Below the pieces are notes generated by a model, which worked only from the letters and a program-made list of their open reading frames with translations, had not been told where the DNA came from and made no database searches. Positions 11,491 to 22,600 of a DNA stretch of 64,000 nucleotides are shown one piece after another (position 1 is the first letter of the stretch; each line of letters starts with the position of its first letter). The translations under genes were made by a program, and so were the position numbers. This stretch comes from Niveomyces insectorum RCEF 264 (lineage: Eukaryota; Ascomycota; Sordariomycetes; Hypocreales; Cordycipitaceae), in NCBI GenBank assembly GCA_001636815.1, contig AZHD01000002.1, positions 1,060,579 through 1,124,578 on the forward strand, written 5' to 3'.

Positions 11491-12832
11491 GGCCGCTGCT
11501 CGGTACGTTTAACGGGGAAGGGATTGCAGATTGGTTTTGTATGTTGTTGGTCGGAAGAAGACAATTCGAAGATAGTCGAAGGGAAAAAACAAAAACAAAA
11601 AATGAAGATTACAAAAAAAAACCAACAAATAAAAGAAAAAATATGACAAAAAGAAAGGCCAAAAAAGAAGTTGTGAATTGTAGGGCGAGTAGGAAAAAAG
11701 GTCGTAATCGAGCCAGCAAGACCCACGGGAACAAATAATGGCAGCAGAATACTTTCAGTGGCTGTACCTGGACGGAATATAACGGGAGGAAAAGAGGGCG
11801 CATCGTTCGATTTTCTTTCGCTTCCGTTAGCGGAGGATCCCCCCCCAAAAAGGTGGTCCAAGGGTCCTACGCCGAATGCCGAGGCACGCCCGATTAGCGT
11901 GGGAGGCAGCTGTTTTTGTACCCGCCACCCCGTCGTCATGGGGTCGCATTATGTTCTAACATGCCGCGCTGTTGATTGGCTACAGGATATCCCCCCCCCG
12001 CGCTGTGCTTTCCAGTGGGAAGGTGCGGACAAAGATTATCTTATCTGATCAGCGACCCTACATCACGAACGAGATGTCTGATACTGCTGCAGACGTCGGG
12101 AGTCGCAGAGACGAGTCTGTTTAGGAAATGCCGGTCATTATCTTCGAATCCGCCATTGTATGGACGTCGCGGAAATATCGACCGAGAACAGAACAAAGGA
12201 AAGCCCGCTTGTCGAAGTCAACGGAACGAAAAACGAAGCCATCAAAGAAGACGCTCCGTTGCCGGCAAGATCGATTTTGTAATCCCGCTGGGCTGTATAA
12301 ATAACGGTTCCATTTGTATATTATTGATCTCGTCTGAGAAAGACACCCGGCCTTGGTGAGGCCGCATACAGAAACGAAGAGAAGACGGGAGCTACAAAAA
12401 CGCATTAACAGCCTGCAGTCGTCGTTTGACCTAGTTTGGCTTATCTGCTTGGTCCACTCCAGTTTCCTTTATTGAGGACTTGTGGTTCTCTCTGCACAAT
12501 GTGCTTATGTGTCTACCATATCTTCTCTCCGGTACGTTTGCTTCCTTGCCTTAGAGCTTTTGCCTTGTTTCTCCCATTGTGGACACCGACACCATGCTTA
12601 CCATGGGCAGTATCCTAATCTTCTATTTTCGAATTTCTGGTGAATTCTATGAAAATATGTAGAAAAATAACAAAATCCAAAACATTGTAGAAGATGAAAT
12701 GGGAAAAACCAACATCATTCGTATGCAAAGAAGTTGTACACATTTGTGGACCCACTTTAAAATGCAATCTGCACTCATAGACCCAACAGAAAGGAAACGT
12801 CAGCAGAAACAGGGGTCAAGACCCGACGCAAT
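11491..12832. other. Intergenic region between AFG1 and the tRNA gene
   Basis: About 1.34 kb with the AFG1 upstream region. It has an A-rich tract near 11580-11680, a C run near 11841, and a pair of TTATC (GATA-type) motifs near 12037-12045. No protein gene is supported here; short ORFs lack codon bias or recognisable similarity. Confidence 0.65.
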
Positions 12833-12926
12833 GGTTCCGTGGTGCAGTTGGTTAGCGCATCGTACTAATATTTCTCCCCTATGAAATCCAATGCGAAAGT
12901 CGAGGGTTCGAGCCCCTCCGGGACCA
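12833..12926 (+). tRNA. tRNA-Ile, anticodon AAU, with a 20-base intron
   Basis: A complete cloverleaf folds by eye. The acceptor stem is GGTTCCG with CGGGACC (one U-G pair) and an A discriminator. The D stem is GTGC/GCGC. The anticodon stem is TCGTA/TGCGA. The T arm is GAGGG-TTCGAGC-CCCTC. The anticodon AAT is at 12867-12869. An intron at 12871-12890 lies one base 3' of the anticodon, the canonical site for the tRNA splicing endonuclease. Mature length is 74 bases before CCA addition. A T-run follows directly. It stands alone between AFG1 and ESF1. Confidence 0.93.
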
Positions 12927-12931
12927 TTTCA

Positions 12932-12937
12932 TTTTTT
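12932..12937 (+). terminator. RNA polymerase III T-run terminator
   Basis: Six T residues begin five bases after the tRNA-Ile discriminator base, the normal Pol III termination signal. Confidence 0.85.
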
Positions 12938-13099
12938 GCTTGTTTCATTTTTGAATTTCACTGAGACGATGTATTTTTTTTGGGGACATGAAAGTGAATT
13001 GCACGCCGGAACACTATTGCACCAGAATATCTAGGCCCATTACTTTGAAAATCATATTACTACCCAATGCTTTTGTCTAATCACCCCATTTGAAAGCCC

Positions 13100-15706
13100 C
13101 TATATCCGTGAAGCCTTGTTGACCTTCCGCTTGACCGCATTCACCAGGTTGGCGAGCTCGTCGCTGCGACTGGCGGATGGCGTTGCGGCGGCGGCCGCTG
13201 CTGTTGACGCTGCCGTCTTGGCCCTTTTGGCCTTCTGTGCGCCGCCGGCGCCGCCGTTGTCCTCTCCGTCCTCGGCTTCGCCCTGCCGCTTCCGCCGCAC
13301 GGCGCTCAGCACCTGCTGCATCCCCGGCGTCGCCTTGAACCGCGGGTTTGACGGGTCGATGGCGTACTCCGGGTCGTCGAACACGGCCTGGAACCGCGGG
13401 TCGGTCACGTCGACCACAAACTTTTGTTGTGCTGCTGCTGCGGTGGTTGTATCCGCCGCCGCCTCCTCGTGGCCGTCCTCTCCGCCGCCGTACTTTTTGT
13501 GCTTGTTCTTCCGGGCGCGTTTCTTCTCCTCCTTTTTGCGCGCCTTCTCGGCCCGCATCTCCTCGCGCAGGTCGAACTGCGTCGTTGTCTTCTCCCGTTC
13601 GGCGTCGCCGGCCATCACGACCTCCAGCTGCGCGCGCTCTTCCGCTTTCGCCTTGGCCTCGGCCTCGCGCGCGGCGCGCTTCTTGAGCCGCTCCTCCTTG
13701 CGCTGGGCCGTCTTGGACGGTAGCTCGGCCGCCTCCGCCGCTGCCGCCGCCGCGGGGTCGTCCGCCGCGAGGAAGAACGGATCGTCGAAGCCCAGGTCCA
13801 CCGCAGCTGCCGCCGTTGGTGATGGCGGTACGGCAACGGCTGTCGTCCTGGCGCCTGCTTCTTCGTCGTCAACGATCGTGCGACCCTCCCGTTTGGCGAC
13901 CGCCTTCTGCTTCCGCCGTTCCTTGCGCTCCTTTTCCTTGCGCTTGTACTTTTCCAGCGTCGTCTCGGCCGCGTCCTCGTCGCCGTCTTGTTTGGCCTTT
14001 TTGTTGTTCTCCGACAGTGCCGGCGTAAACGTAATCTGCATGCCGCCGACCGGTCCGTGCTGCTTCTTGCTCGCCTTGCCAGACGCGGCCGGCTCGTTGC
14101 CCAGCCCCAATGCGGCCCGCATCTTTTGCCGGGCGCGCTCCTTTTTGCTCAATTTCGCAATGCCCACGGTCGCCCCGTCCTCGTTGCCGTTGGCGCCGGC
14201 GGCGTCCGTCTCCTTGTTGCCGCCATGGTGTACAACGTCGTTGTCCTCCTCGGCGCTGCTGCTGCCGCCGTCGTCTTCGCCGTCGCTGTCGCTGGCCAGG
14301 TACGCGCGCAAGTCGTTCTCGATCAGCTCGGACGGCGTCCCCGAAAACGCTTTTTTCATCAGGTCCTTGCGCGAGTCGTTCTCCGGGTGCAGATCCCAGG
14401 TCAACTTCACCTTGGAGTGCTGCAGCGCCTCCGTCACAAACTCGGTGGGCTTGTAGTTGGCGGGCACCTCGGTGCACTCGTCGTACGGCCCGTCCTCGTC
14501 GCCGTCGCCGCCAAACGTGCAGTCGTCGGGGACGAAGCGCAGGTCGATAAAATTGGACGACGCCTGGTACTCGGTGCCGTCCGTCGCCCGGTAGATGGCC
14601 TCGGCCGTGGCCTTGTCGGTGCAGACCATGACGGCGTAGTAGTAGCGCAAGCGGTCGAGCTGGTACGACCGCAGTGCGTTGCTGTCAAAGTCCCGGTCGT
14701 CTTCTTCGCGGAGGAGACCCTGCTTGACCTTTTCGTCCGACTCGGAGTCGTCCGAGCCAGAGTCGGAGCTGCCGTCACTTTCAAAATCATCCTCGTCGTC
14801 GTCGTCGCCGTCATCGTCCGACTCGCCGTCGTCGCCGCCGCGGCCGCCCTTCTTCCCCTTAAAGATCTCCCTGGGTGGCCCCTCCAGCTCCTCCCGCCGC
14901 ATCCGCTCCTTGCCAAACTCCGACGGGTAGATGGAAATGCGCTGAATGCGACCCCCGCTGTCCTTGGGCACGAAGCTCGAAAACATGGCCATCAAGTCCC
15001 GCGCCTTGACGTGGTCCCAGTCCATGTTGACCACGGCTAGGCGGTGGGTGACCTCGCCGGCTGGTACCTCGGCCTCTTCCTCGCGGAACCGCTGTGTGTC
15101 GGCTGCCTTTTTTCTTGCAGCGTCTTCTCCGCCCTCGTCTCCGCTCACGCTTTCGTCGTCCGACGTGTCGTCGCTGTCATCGTCGTCGTCGTCGTCGTCA
15201 TCGTCACTGTCGCTATCGTCCGTTTCCGACGCCGAAAAGCCTCCTCCCCGCGCCGGGTCATACTTTTTCTCCACCAGCTCCAGCTCTTTTTGCACTTCTT
15301 GATCAAAGTCACTTTCTTTGTTTCCGGCCTTCTTTTGTTTCCGCCCGCCCCTCTTCCCTGTCTTGTTGTCATCGTCATCCCCCTTCCCCTCCTCCACCTC
15401 CTCCTCCTCGTCTTCGTCGTCCGACACCCGATACAACCTTTCTAGGGCGCGCTTCTTCTTGTCCGACTTGAGCTTCCGCCCGTAACGATCAACTTGCGTG
15501 GTTGCCGTAAAGTCTTCGTCATCCAACATGTGCGCGAACCGCTTGTCCAACTTCGTCCGGGTCATGCGCTTTGACGGCAGACGAAAGCGTGGATCGCTTT
15601 CAAACTTGGCGAACCGCTCGTCACTGATTCGGCTGGACGACGCTGCCGCAAAGCCATTGCGGCTCTTGGGCTGTTTTTGCGCCGCTTTCCACTTTGTTGT
15701 ATCCAT
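13100..15706 (-). CDS. ESF1: ESF1, nucleolar pre-rRNA processing factor
   Basis: Intronless gene for an 868-residue nucleolar protein needed for 18S rRNA maturation in the small-subunit processome. The N-terminus has the family DERFAKFESDPRFRLPS segment and the DKRFAHML motif. Acidic runs follow, including a stretch of ten Asp encoded by GAC/GAT repeats. A conserved central region contains LAVVNMDWDHVKARDL and a second block with LDRLRYYYAVMVC (about residues 220-400). The C-terminal NUC153 motif carries DPRFQAVFDDPEYAIDPSNP. The C-terminal half is rich in Lys/Arg/Glu and likely coiled or nucleolar-targeting. Start is the first ATG and the reading frame is clean. Length is typical for the fungal family, which varies with its acidic spacers. 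Confidence 0.94.
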   Translation of the reverse strand: MDTTKWKAAQKQPKSRNGFAAASSSRISDERFAKFESDPRFRLPSKRMTRTKLDKRFAHMLDDEDFTATTQVDRYGRKLKSDKKKRALERLYRVSDDEDEEEEVEEGKGDDDDNKTGKRGGRKQKKAGNKESDFDQEVQKELELVEKKYDPARGGGFSASETDDSDSDDDDDDDDDDSDDTSDDESVSGDEGGEDAARKKAADTQRFREEEAEVPAGEVTHRLAVVNMDWDHVKARDLMAMFSSFVPKDSGGRIQRISIYPSEFGKERMRREELEGPPREIFKGKKGGRGGDDGESDDDGDDDDEDDFESDGSSDSGSDDSESDEKVKQGLLREEDDRDFDSNALRSYQLDRLRYYYAVMVCTDKATAEAIYRATDGTEYQASSNFIDLRFVPDDCTFGGDGDEDGPYDECTEVPANYKPTEFVTEALQHSKVKLTWDLHPENDSRKDLMKKAFSGTPSELIENDLRAYLASDSDGEDDGGSSSAEEDNDVVHHGGNKETDAAGANGNEDGATVGIAKLSKKERARQKMRAALGLGNEPAASGKASKKQHGPVGGMQITFTPALSENNKKAKQDGDEDAAETTLEKYKRKEKERKERRKQKAVAKREGRTIVDDEEAGARTTAVAVPPSPTAAAAVDLGFDDPFFLAADDPAAAAAAEAAELPSKTAQRKEERLKKRAAREAEAKAKAEERAQLEVVMAGDAEREKTTTQFDLREEMRAEKARKKEEKKRARKNKHKKYGGGEDGHEEAAADTTTAAAAQQKFVVDVTDPRFQAVFDDPEYAIDPSNPRFKATPGMQQVLSAVRRKRQGEAEDGEDNGGAGGAQKAKRAKTAASTAAAAAATPSASRSDELANLVNAVKRKVNKASRI

Positions 15707-17925
15707 GGTTTGCGCTGGAAAGAAAGAGTGTGTATGTTCATGGAAAGTCTATAAATTTCGTCCGTATCACGATTCGGGGTTTTCTTTTTTTTTTTTTTTC
15801 TTTTTTTTGCCTGGCAAAATCGGTTGCATATGCAAAGGCGGTGAAGGAATTAATAGGCACCGGTGCCGCGAGCCCATCACACACCAACAGCCTCGCCGGG
15901 CTAAGTCCAACTCCACCAGAAATTTGGTGACAGCCTCATCGGTTTATATCCTATTATTTTCAGGAAAACTGCTAAGTATATAAACTCTACGTTCAAACTC
16001 TTGGTTTTTTTGGTACAAATTTATTATGAAGTTATTATGAACACCAAGGAAGTTTGAGTTTTTTCTTCACTTCATTGTGCAGTTTCATGGTTCTAGTTTT
16101 CGTTTTCAGTTTCTATTTCGATGTCTCTTTTCGTTCGCTTATATTCTTGCATATTTTTCTTCTTTGGTCCTTTGTTCCCCATTTTCTATTTTTTTCTGTT
16201 TTCCACCCCTTTATTTTTTTTTCCAGAGGCACCATGTATGCTTGGATGATCTTAAGACTCATCGAGTTTCTAAGCCACAGGCAGACTCGGGAAGAAGAAG
16301 AGAGATACGTTTGCTCCTCTAGTCCAATTTGAGAGCGCAACAGCTATGGTTGACGCTTTGTCTGTGTTGTCTAAAAGAAAGATAACCGAGGTCAGAAAAT
16401 GGCGAAAAATACCACTCGTCGAGTTGTTCCTTTGACGTCGGCACAGTGTAAAGACGGCGTGAAAAAAAATCTTATATTGAAATTTTTTCTATGAATAAAG
16501 GTTGTCGTTCCCTTTTACCAAACAACATGAGCCATTCGATGCCAAGGCAGCACCGGATAGCAGAGATCCCGAGCCTTGTCTTTTTTTTCCTCTCTTGATC
16601 GTATCCGGAATTCATCTTGTCTGTCAAGCCGTCGGTTTGTTTTGCTTTAATCAAGATCGAAAGACATAATTTTGGAGGAGCAAGCGTTACCAGCTGGTAT
16701 ATTTGTGGCTATTGATGTTTTTTTCTTTTCCACTTGTTACTTCGATAATGCTCGTACAAAAAAAAAAAACAAGGAAATGATGTAGTCTAAGGTGGGAGTT
16801 TTGTGGCGATTATCACCTGAGAAGAGTTTGGTAAATTTAGCCGGTGGTTTCTAGAATTCTTGCTTTTTCTAACGGGCATAAGAATGGACGGCAAAAAGCA
16901 CAAAAGTTGAAACAGACGATCTCCACGAGTAAGTTTTGTTTTGTGAGAGCAACAAGTAGAAAAAAAGAAATGACATGAACAGAAACAATAGAGAGACAAA
17001 TAGAAAGGAGTAAAAAACATGAAATTCACATAAGAATTGGGCTGGATGTTTTTTTTCTCCCTTTTTCTTTTTTTTTTTCTTCTTTTATGTTTAGGAAACC
17101 CGAAGAAATCATGAGAATACGCAAAAGAAAAATCTATGAACACTGCTTCATAACTCAAAACCAAAGGAGAGTGTTTCGATACGTTTCATCCGATCGTAGC
17201 CGTCAGTCTTCCGCGTCGTCGTCTCCCCCATTTTCGAGGTCAAATCTCTAAGCTTCTCTTTCAGCCGCCCATCGTACCCCTTCTCTTGATTTCCTGGCTG
17301 TGGTTCGGGATGTGGTTGCTCACGTCGAATCCTGCCAGGAAAGGACAAAGCCCACGCAGAGGCAAAATCAGGGGAAGGAGAGAGAGAGTCATGCAGCGAG
17401 AGACGGGATGTTGTTGGCGGCTCTGGCATCTGCTGCAACCAAACGTCACAAGTTTCGGGCGATCGTACAACTGGGTGTATTCTGCCTCTCTTTCTTGCCC
17501 TCCTCTTTCTCCCCCTTCTTCTTCCCGAACGGTGGATGTGCCTCGTTCGTCGAGCCGAGATGACGACGACGCGGATCGCAGGCGTATAAGCTTCGAAGGA
17601 GGGCAGAAGAACCAGAGAAGAAGAAGGAGATCAACCGCCCCAAAAAGCATTGATTTCCTGGTCCTCTTTCGTGTCCCTTTTTTTTTCTTTATTTTTTCCC
17701 TTTCCCTTTCTCTTTCATATATTTCTCTCATTATCTCTCTTCCGTCTTCTTGTCTTTCTCTTCTTTCCACCTGAGTATCACGAGAACCAACGCTGTCCGA
17801 ACCCGGTTGTTCGCTCGCGTCATTCGCTCTTTTTTGATTTTCTCAGTCCTCCACGCAAACATTCTGTGTTTACTAGCCCCCATTTTATTATATTCATTGC
17901 CCAGCTTGCTGACGCCTATCCCACC
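15707..17925. other. Shared upstream region of ESF1 and the GH7 gene
   Basis: A 2.2 kb head-to-head region. It holds several long T/C tracts (about 15780-15810, 17055-17085 and 17655-17770), the last just upstream of the GH7 start, as is common in fungal promoters. One GGCTAA, the core of the XlnR-type site for cellulase regulators, lies near 15899, too far from GH7 to be persuasive. Short ORFs here are low-complexity and I do not call genes. Confidence 0.65.
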
Positions 17926-19351
17926 ATGTCGTCTCGTCTCTCTGCAGCTGCGCTGCTTCTCCTTGGCGCCGGCGCCGCCGTAGCCCAGCAGATCGGCACC
18001 GCCGTCCCCGAGGTGCACCCCAAACTGCCCACCATGTTCTGCACCACCGCCGGCGGCTGCCGCAGCATGCAGACCAGCGTTGTCACCGACGCCCTCTCCC
18101 GCTCCCTGCACGCCGTCGGCCAGCCCGACGTCGCCTGCTCCGTCACCAACCGCACCCAATGCCCGGACCCGGCCACGTGCTCGCAGAACTGCGCCCTCGA
18201 GGGCGTCGACTACGCGGCCATGGGCGTGTCCACCACCGGCAGCGCCATGACGCTGCGCCTCTTCAACGGCAGCGGCGCCACCGCCAAGACGCTCAGCCCG
18301 CGCGTCTACCTGCTCGCCGACGACGACAAGACGTACCAGCTCTTCAAGCTCGTCAACCAGGAGCTCACCTACGACGTCGACATCTCCAAGGTCGGCTGCG
18401 GCGTCAACGGCGCCCTCTATCTCTCCGAGATGGACGCCTCCGGCGGCCGCTCCGCCGCCAACCCGGCCGGCGCCCAGTACGGCACCGGCTACTGCGACGC
18501 CCAGTGCTTCAACACGACGTTCATCAACGGCCTCGCCAACTTCAACAACTCGGGTGCGTGCTGCAACGAGATGGACGTCTGGGAGGCCAACAACGCCGCC
18601 AACGCCATGACGCCGCACACCTGCAGCAGCGCGGGGCCCTTTTTGTGCACCGGCGCCGCCTGCGGCAACACCAACGCCGCCGTGTGCGACAAGGACGGCT
18701 GCGGCATCAACCCGTACCGCTCCGGCGCCACGGCCTTTTACGGCCCCGGCGGCGCCGTCGACACGACCCGGCCCTTTACCGTGGTCACGCAGTTCCTGGC
18801 GGCCGGCAACACCACCAACGGCCAGCTCACGTCGATCCGCCGCATGTACATCCAAGACGGCCGCATGATCATGTCGGCGACGCGGTCGTCGCCCAACGGC
18901 TCCCCCCCCGGCGCTGTCGGCGCTGGCGCCGGGCATCGGCACCATCACCGAGGACTACTGCACGCAGAACGGCGCGCCGTCCTTTGTGCGCCTCGGCGGC
19001 CTGCAGGGCATGGGCCAGGCGCTCGCCCGCGGCATGGTGCTCGTCTTCAGCATCTGGGACGCGCCCGGCGACTTTATGACCTGGCTCGACAGCGGCAGCG
19101 CCGGACCGTGCTCGGCGACCCAGGGCAACCCCACGATCATCGCCGGCAACAACTCGGACGCCGCCGTCACCTTCTCCAACATCCGCTGGGGCGACATCGG
19201 CTCCACCATCCGCATGAACGCCAACGGCACCGTCCTGCGGGATGCGGCGGCTACCACCTCGGGCGCTGCGCTGGCGGTGCCCGCAGCCGGTTCGCTGCCC
19301 TTCACCGTCTTGGGCGGCCTTGCTCTGGTCTTTGGCTACCTGCTGATGTAG
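17926..19351 (+). pseudogene. GH7 endoglucanase with a one-base frameshift and a GPI-like tail
   Basis: Glycoside hydrolase family 7 cellulase. A signal peptide ends near AVAQQ. The catalytic box EMDVWEANN supplies Glu215, Asp217 and Glu220, matching the nucleophile/assistant/acid-base triad of the family. The late part (MVLVFSIW, WLDSG.AGPCS, NIRWGDIGST) follows the endoglucanase (Cel7B) rather than the cellobiohydrolase pattern. The normal frame breaks at a run of eight C residues (18902-18909). Downstream family sequence (ITEDYC onward to 19351) lies in the +1 frame, as if one C were extra. The original frame stays open to 19371 but encodes no family sequence. There is no cellulose-binding module; the end is a Thr/Ala-rich spacer plus a hydrophobic tail resembling a GPI signal. 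The C-run may be a sequencing or assembly error, in which case this is an intact gene of about 474 residues. Confidence 0.85.
18902..18909 (+). other. C8 homopolymer at the GH7 frame break
   Basis: Eight consecutive C residues. Upstream codons read correctly in one frame and downstream family motifs in the next, so seven C residues would keep a single frame. Confidence 0.8.
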
Positions 19352-19671
19352 GTGCAAGCGAAACGAGATGAGTGATTGGTTGGTTGGTTGGTTGGTTGTA
19401 GATAGAAAGGAAAAATTTTCCAGGGACATAGTTAGGAGGAATCCGGATATAGGAGACAAAAAACCACCTTTGTTAACTTTCTTTTGATTGTCCAAAATAC
19501 AAGCACCGGAACATGCAAGCCCCAAACAACATTTTCCCCAACATGTAAAGATTGAAAATCGTCCTGAGAACCCGCTGTTCTAGGAGAAACGCCACCTGGT
19601 AAATCCGGTATAAAAACGCATTGCGGAAGAACAACCCAAAAAAATAGAGAAAGAAAAAGAACAACAGGGCA
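19352..19671. other. Tail-to-tail gap between GH7 and PRP22
   Basis: A 320-base region of 3' flanks containing a TTGG tetranucleotide repeat and AT-rich sequence. No gene. Confidence 0.7.
19376..19398 (+). repeat. (TTGG)5 microsatellite
   Basis: Five tandem TTGG units plus a partial sixth, 25 bases after the GH7 stop codon, so probably in its 3' UTR. Confidence 0.9.
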
Positions 19672-22600
19672 TCAACCCCAAGTACCGCCACCGCCGCCCG
19701 TCCGGCCGCTCCGCCGCTGCGCGCTGATCCGCCAGTCGTCCTCCGTCTGGAACTTGTTGTACAGCGGCTGGATGCGTTCGGCCTTGCGCCGCCGGCTGAG
19801 CCGGTCGCTCGGCGACAGCTTGAAAAACGTGGGCGCTGCCTCCACCAGCCACTTGGCCTCGATCGACGTCGTGCACTGCATGTACTCCTTGGTCGTGAGC
19901 ACGAGCGTGTCGTAGATCACCCACTCGGCCTGTTTTCCAAACAGCGCGCTCGACGGGTGCAGGTACACGGGCGTGCCCTCGATGAGCGTCTTGTAGCCCT
20001 CATGCGGGTCCTTGCGCGCGCCGTTGCGGAAGAAGCCGGCGCACAGCGCCTGGCGCACGCGGTTGGTGTCGGTGCCGCACGACACGATCGGGTGCTTGTA
20101 CCGCTCCATGATGCGCTCGAGCTGCGTGCGCACGTCCTTGGCCCGCGTCAGCACGCGGTACTGCAGGAAATGCTCCTGGCACCAGGGCTTCGAAAAGCGC
20201 GTGCGCTTCCAGCTGTTGTAGACGTTGAGCATGGTCAGATGGTCGCCGTGCGGGTCGTTGAACTTGGCCTTTTTCGCGTCTGCCTGGGCCTGCTTTTCCT
20301 TTGGCCGGTACCACACGCCCTTGGGCTGCGCGATCATCCCCATGATGCTGAGCATCTCGTCGCTGCAGCCCAGCTCGACCGACGCGATCAACGCCTTGGA
20401 CGAGGTCGGGTCCATGGGGAAATCGGCCATTTTCCTGCCCAGCTTCGTCAGCAGGCCCTCGTCGTCGAGCGCCGACAAGGCGTACAGCTCCTCCAACGCC
20501 GACAACATGGTGTTGATGGGCGGTGGATCCATAAAGTCGAAATGCAGCAGGTCGTTGATGCCCATCGCCTTGAGGATCAGAATCGTGTTGCTCAGATTTT
20601 TGCGTTGGATTTCGGGGATCGTGGTCGGCAGCATCTCCGTTTGGAACGCGGCCTCGGTGTAGAGGCGGAAGCACTTGCCGGGTCCCGTGCGGCCTGCACG
20701 GCCGGCGCGCTGATTGGCCTGCGCCTGCGAGATGGGCGTCACCACCAGCGAGTCCATGCCCAGCTTCGGATCGTAGGCGTTCTGCTTGACGAAGCCGGGG
20801 TCGACGACGTAGAAAATGCCGTCGATGGTCAGACTGGTCTCGGCAATGTTGGTCGCGATGACCACCTTGCGACCGTTCGGTGGTGCAGGTTCAAAAATGC
20901 GGGATTGAACTTCGTTGGGCAGAGCCGAGTAGACAGGTAGAATCACAAGCTCGGGAACGCCTGGGCCCAGGGCCTTCATGCGCTCAAAGAGGATCTCGCA
21001 GCCTAAGAGGGGGATGTTAGCATGCATCGAGGTAAACAATAAACTAAGCCTCCGTGTAAATGAACATACTTGTATCAATTTCTTCTTGACCTGTTAAAAA
21101 CACTAGAATGTCGCCAGCCGGCTCCGTCAAGTGGATTTGCATAACGGTCTCCAGAGCGGCGTCGAGGTAGTCGGATTCGGGCTCTCGGGAGTAAAGGATT
21201 TCGACGGGGAACGTTCGGCCGGGAATGGTCTACGTGGCGTTAGTTTTCATATTAAAATATACGGTAACTTGGTGGTACTGGGTGGTGTACGTACAAAAAT
21301 GGGTGCATTGTTGAAGAAGGTCGAAAACTTTTCGGCATCCAACGTGGCAGACGTGGCAATGACCTTGAGGTCTGGTCGCCGAATGACCGTCTTCTTGAGC
21401 AAGCCGAAAAGAACGTCGGTGGCTAAAGTCGTGTTAGCATAACGTTATATTTAACCACGGGCTTTAGGGGGAAAAAAGAAAGACGCACCAATGGTCCGCT
21501 CGTGAGCCTCGTCCAGCATAATGACCGAATACCGCTTCAGCTCCGGATCCAGCAGAATCTCGCGCTGCAGCATGCCGTCCGTCATGTACTTGATCCGCGT
21601 CGATGGGCTCGTGCAGTCCTCGAACCGGATGGTGTAGCCGACCTGCTGGCCCAGCTGGCAGCCGACCTCTTCCGATACGCGCTTGGCCACGCTCATGGCA
21701 GCCACGCGCCGCGGCTGCGTGCACCCAACCATCTTGCCGCTGCTCGTGAATCCGGCCTCGGCCAGGTACTGCGTGAGTTGGGTCGTCTTGCCAGAGCCCG
21801 TCTCGCCGATGACGATGAGGATTTGGTTGTCGCGCACGGCCTGGATGAGCTGGTTGCGGAACGAGAAGATGGGCAGCGTCTCGCGCTGCTCCTTCATGCT
21901 GAGCGAGGTGCGCTTGCCAAAGGACTGCTCCTTGCTCTGGATGATGCGCTTCCACTCTGGGACGGGCTCGGCGGCACCGCCGCGCTGGGCCACGGCCTGG
22001 CGCACGTCGTCGGCAAACTTGCGCTGCTCCGGATTGGCCATGGGGTCGTGCCACTGCGCCTGCAAGTCGACCCTGTCGTTTTCCACGGCGGCCTTGGCGG
22101 CGTCCATCTCCTGCTGGCGGAGCTCTTTCCGCTCCTTGGCCAACACGCCGCCGGCCATGGCCGCACGGTTCAGCGAGCCGTCGGGCGCCTTGACGATGCG
22201 AATGGGCGACAGCTCCAACGACAGCTTCGTCTGGCCTGCTAGGAACGGCGGCTCCTCATCGCGGATCTCAATGTCGACGTCCTCCTCCAGCTCGATCTGG
22301 CCCTCGCCCGTCAGCGTCAAGTTGTACTCTTCCTCGAGGTCGGGGTAGTCCGAGGCCTTGGCGACGCCGCTGGCGATCAGCTGCAAAATCTCCCAGCGCT
22401 CGGGCGAGGTCATCCGTTTCTTCCCGCGCCGACCGCCGGGACCGTTTCGCGCGTCGCCTGCCGCGCCGTTCATCACGCCGAGCGCAGCAGGGTCAGGCGC
22501 CAGAGCCGTGCTGCTGATGCCACCGCTGCCCCGGGCACCCAGTGCCTGCATGTTGGCGCCCGACTGGAAGCTCGGCTGCGGGGCGAGATCCTCGCCGGTC

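Noticed and set aside
18159..19079. 306-codon alternative-frame ORF within the GH7 gene
   Set aside because: Arg/Gln/His-rich translation of a GC-rich gene in the wrong frame; GH7 motifs are in the other frame.
17926..19351. A small intron as the explanation for the GH7 frame change
   Set aside because: No GT-AG pair around 18890-18960 restores the frame without deleting the conserved ITEDYC segment; removing one C does so exactly.
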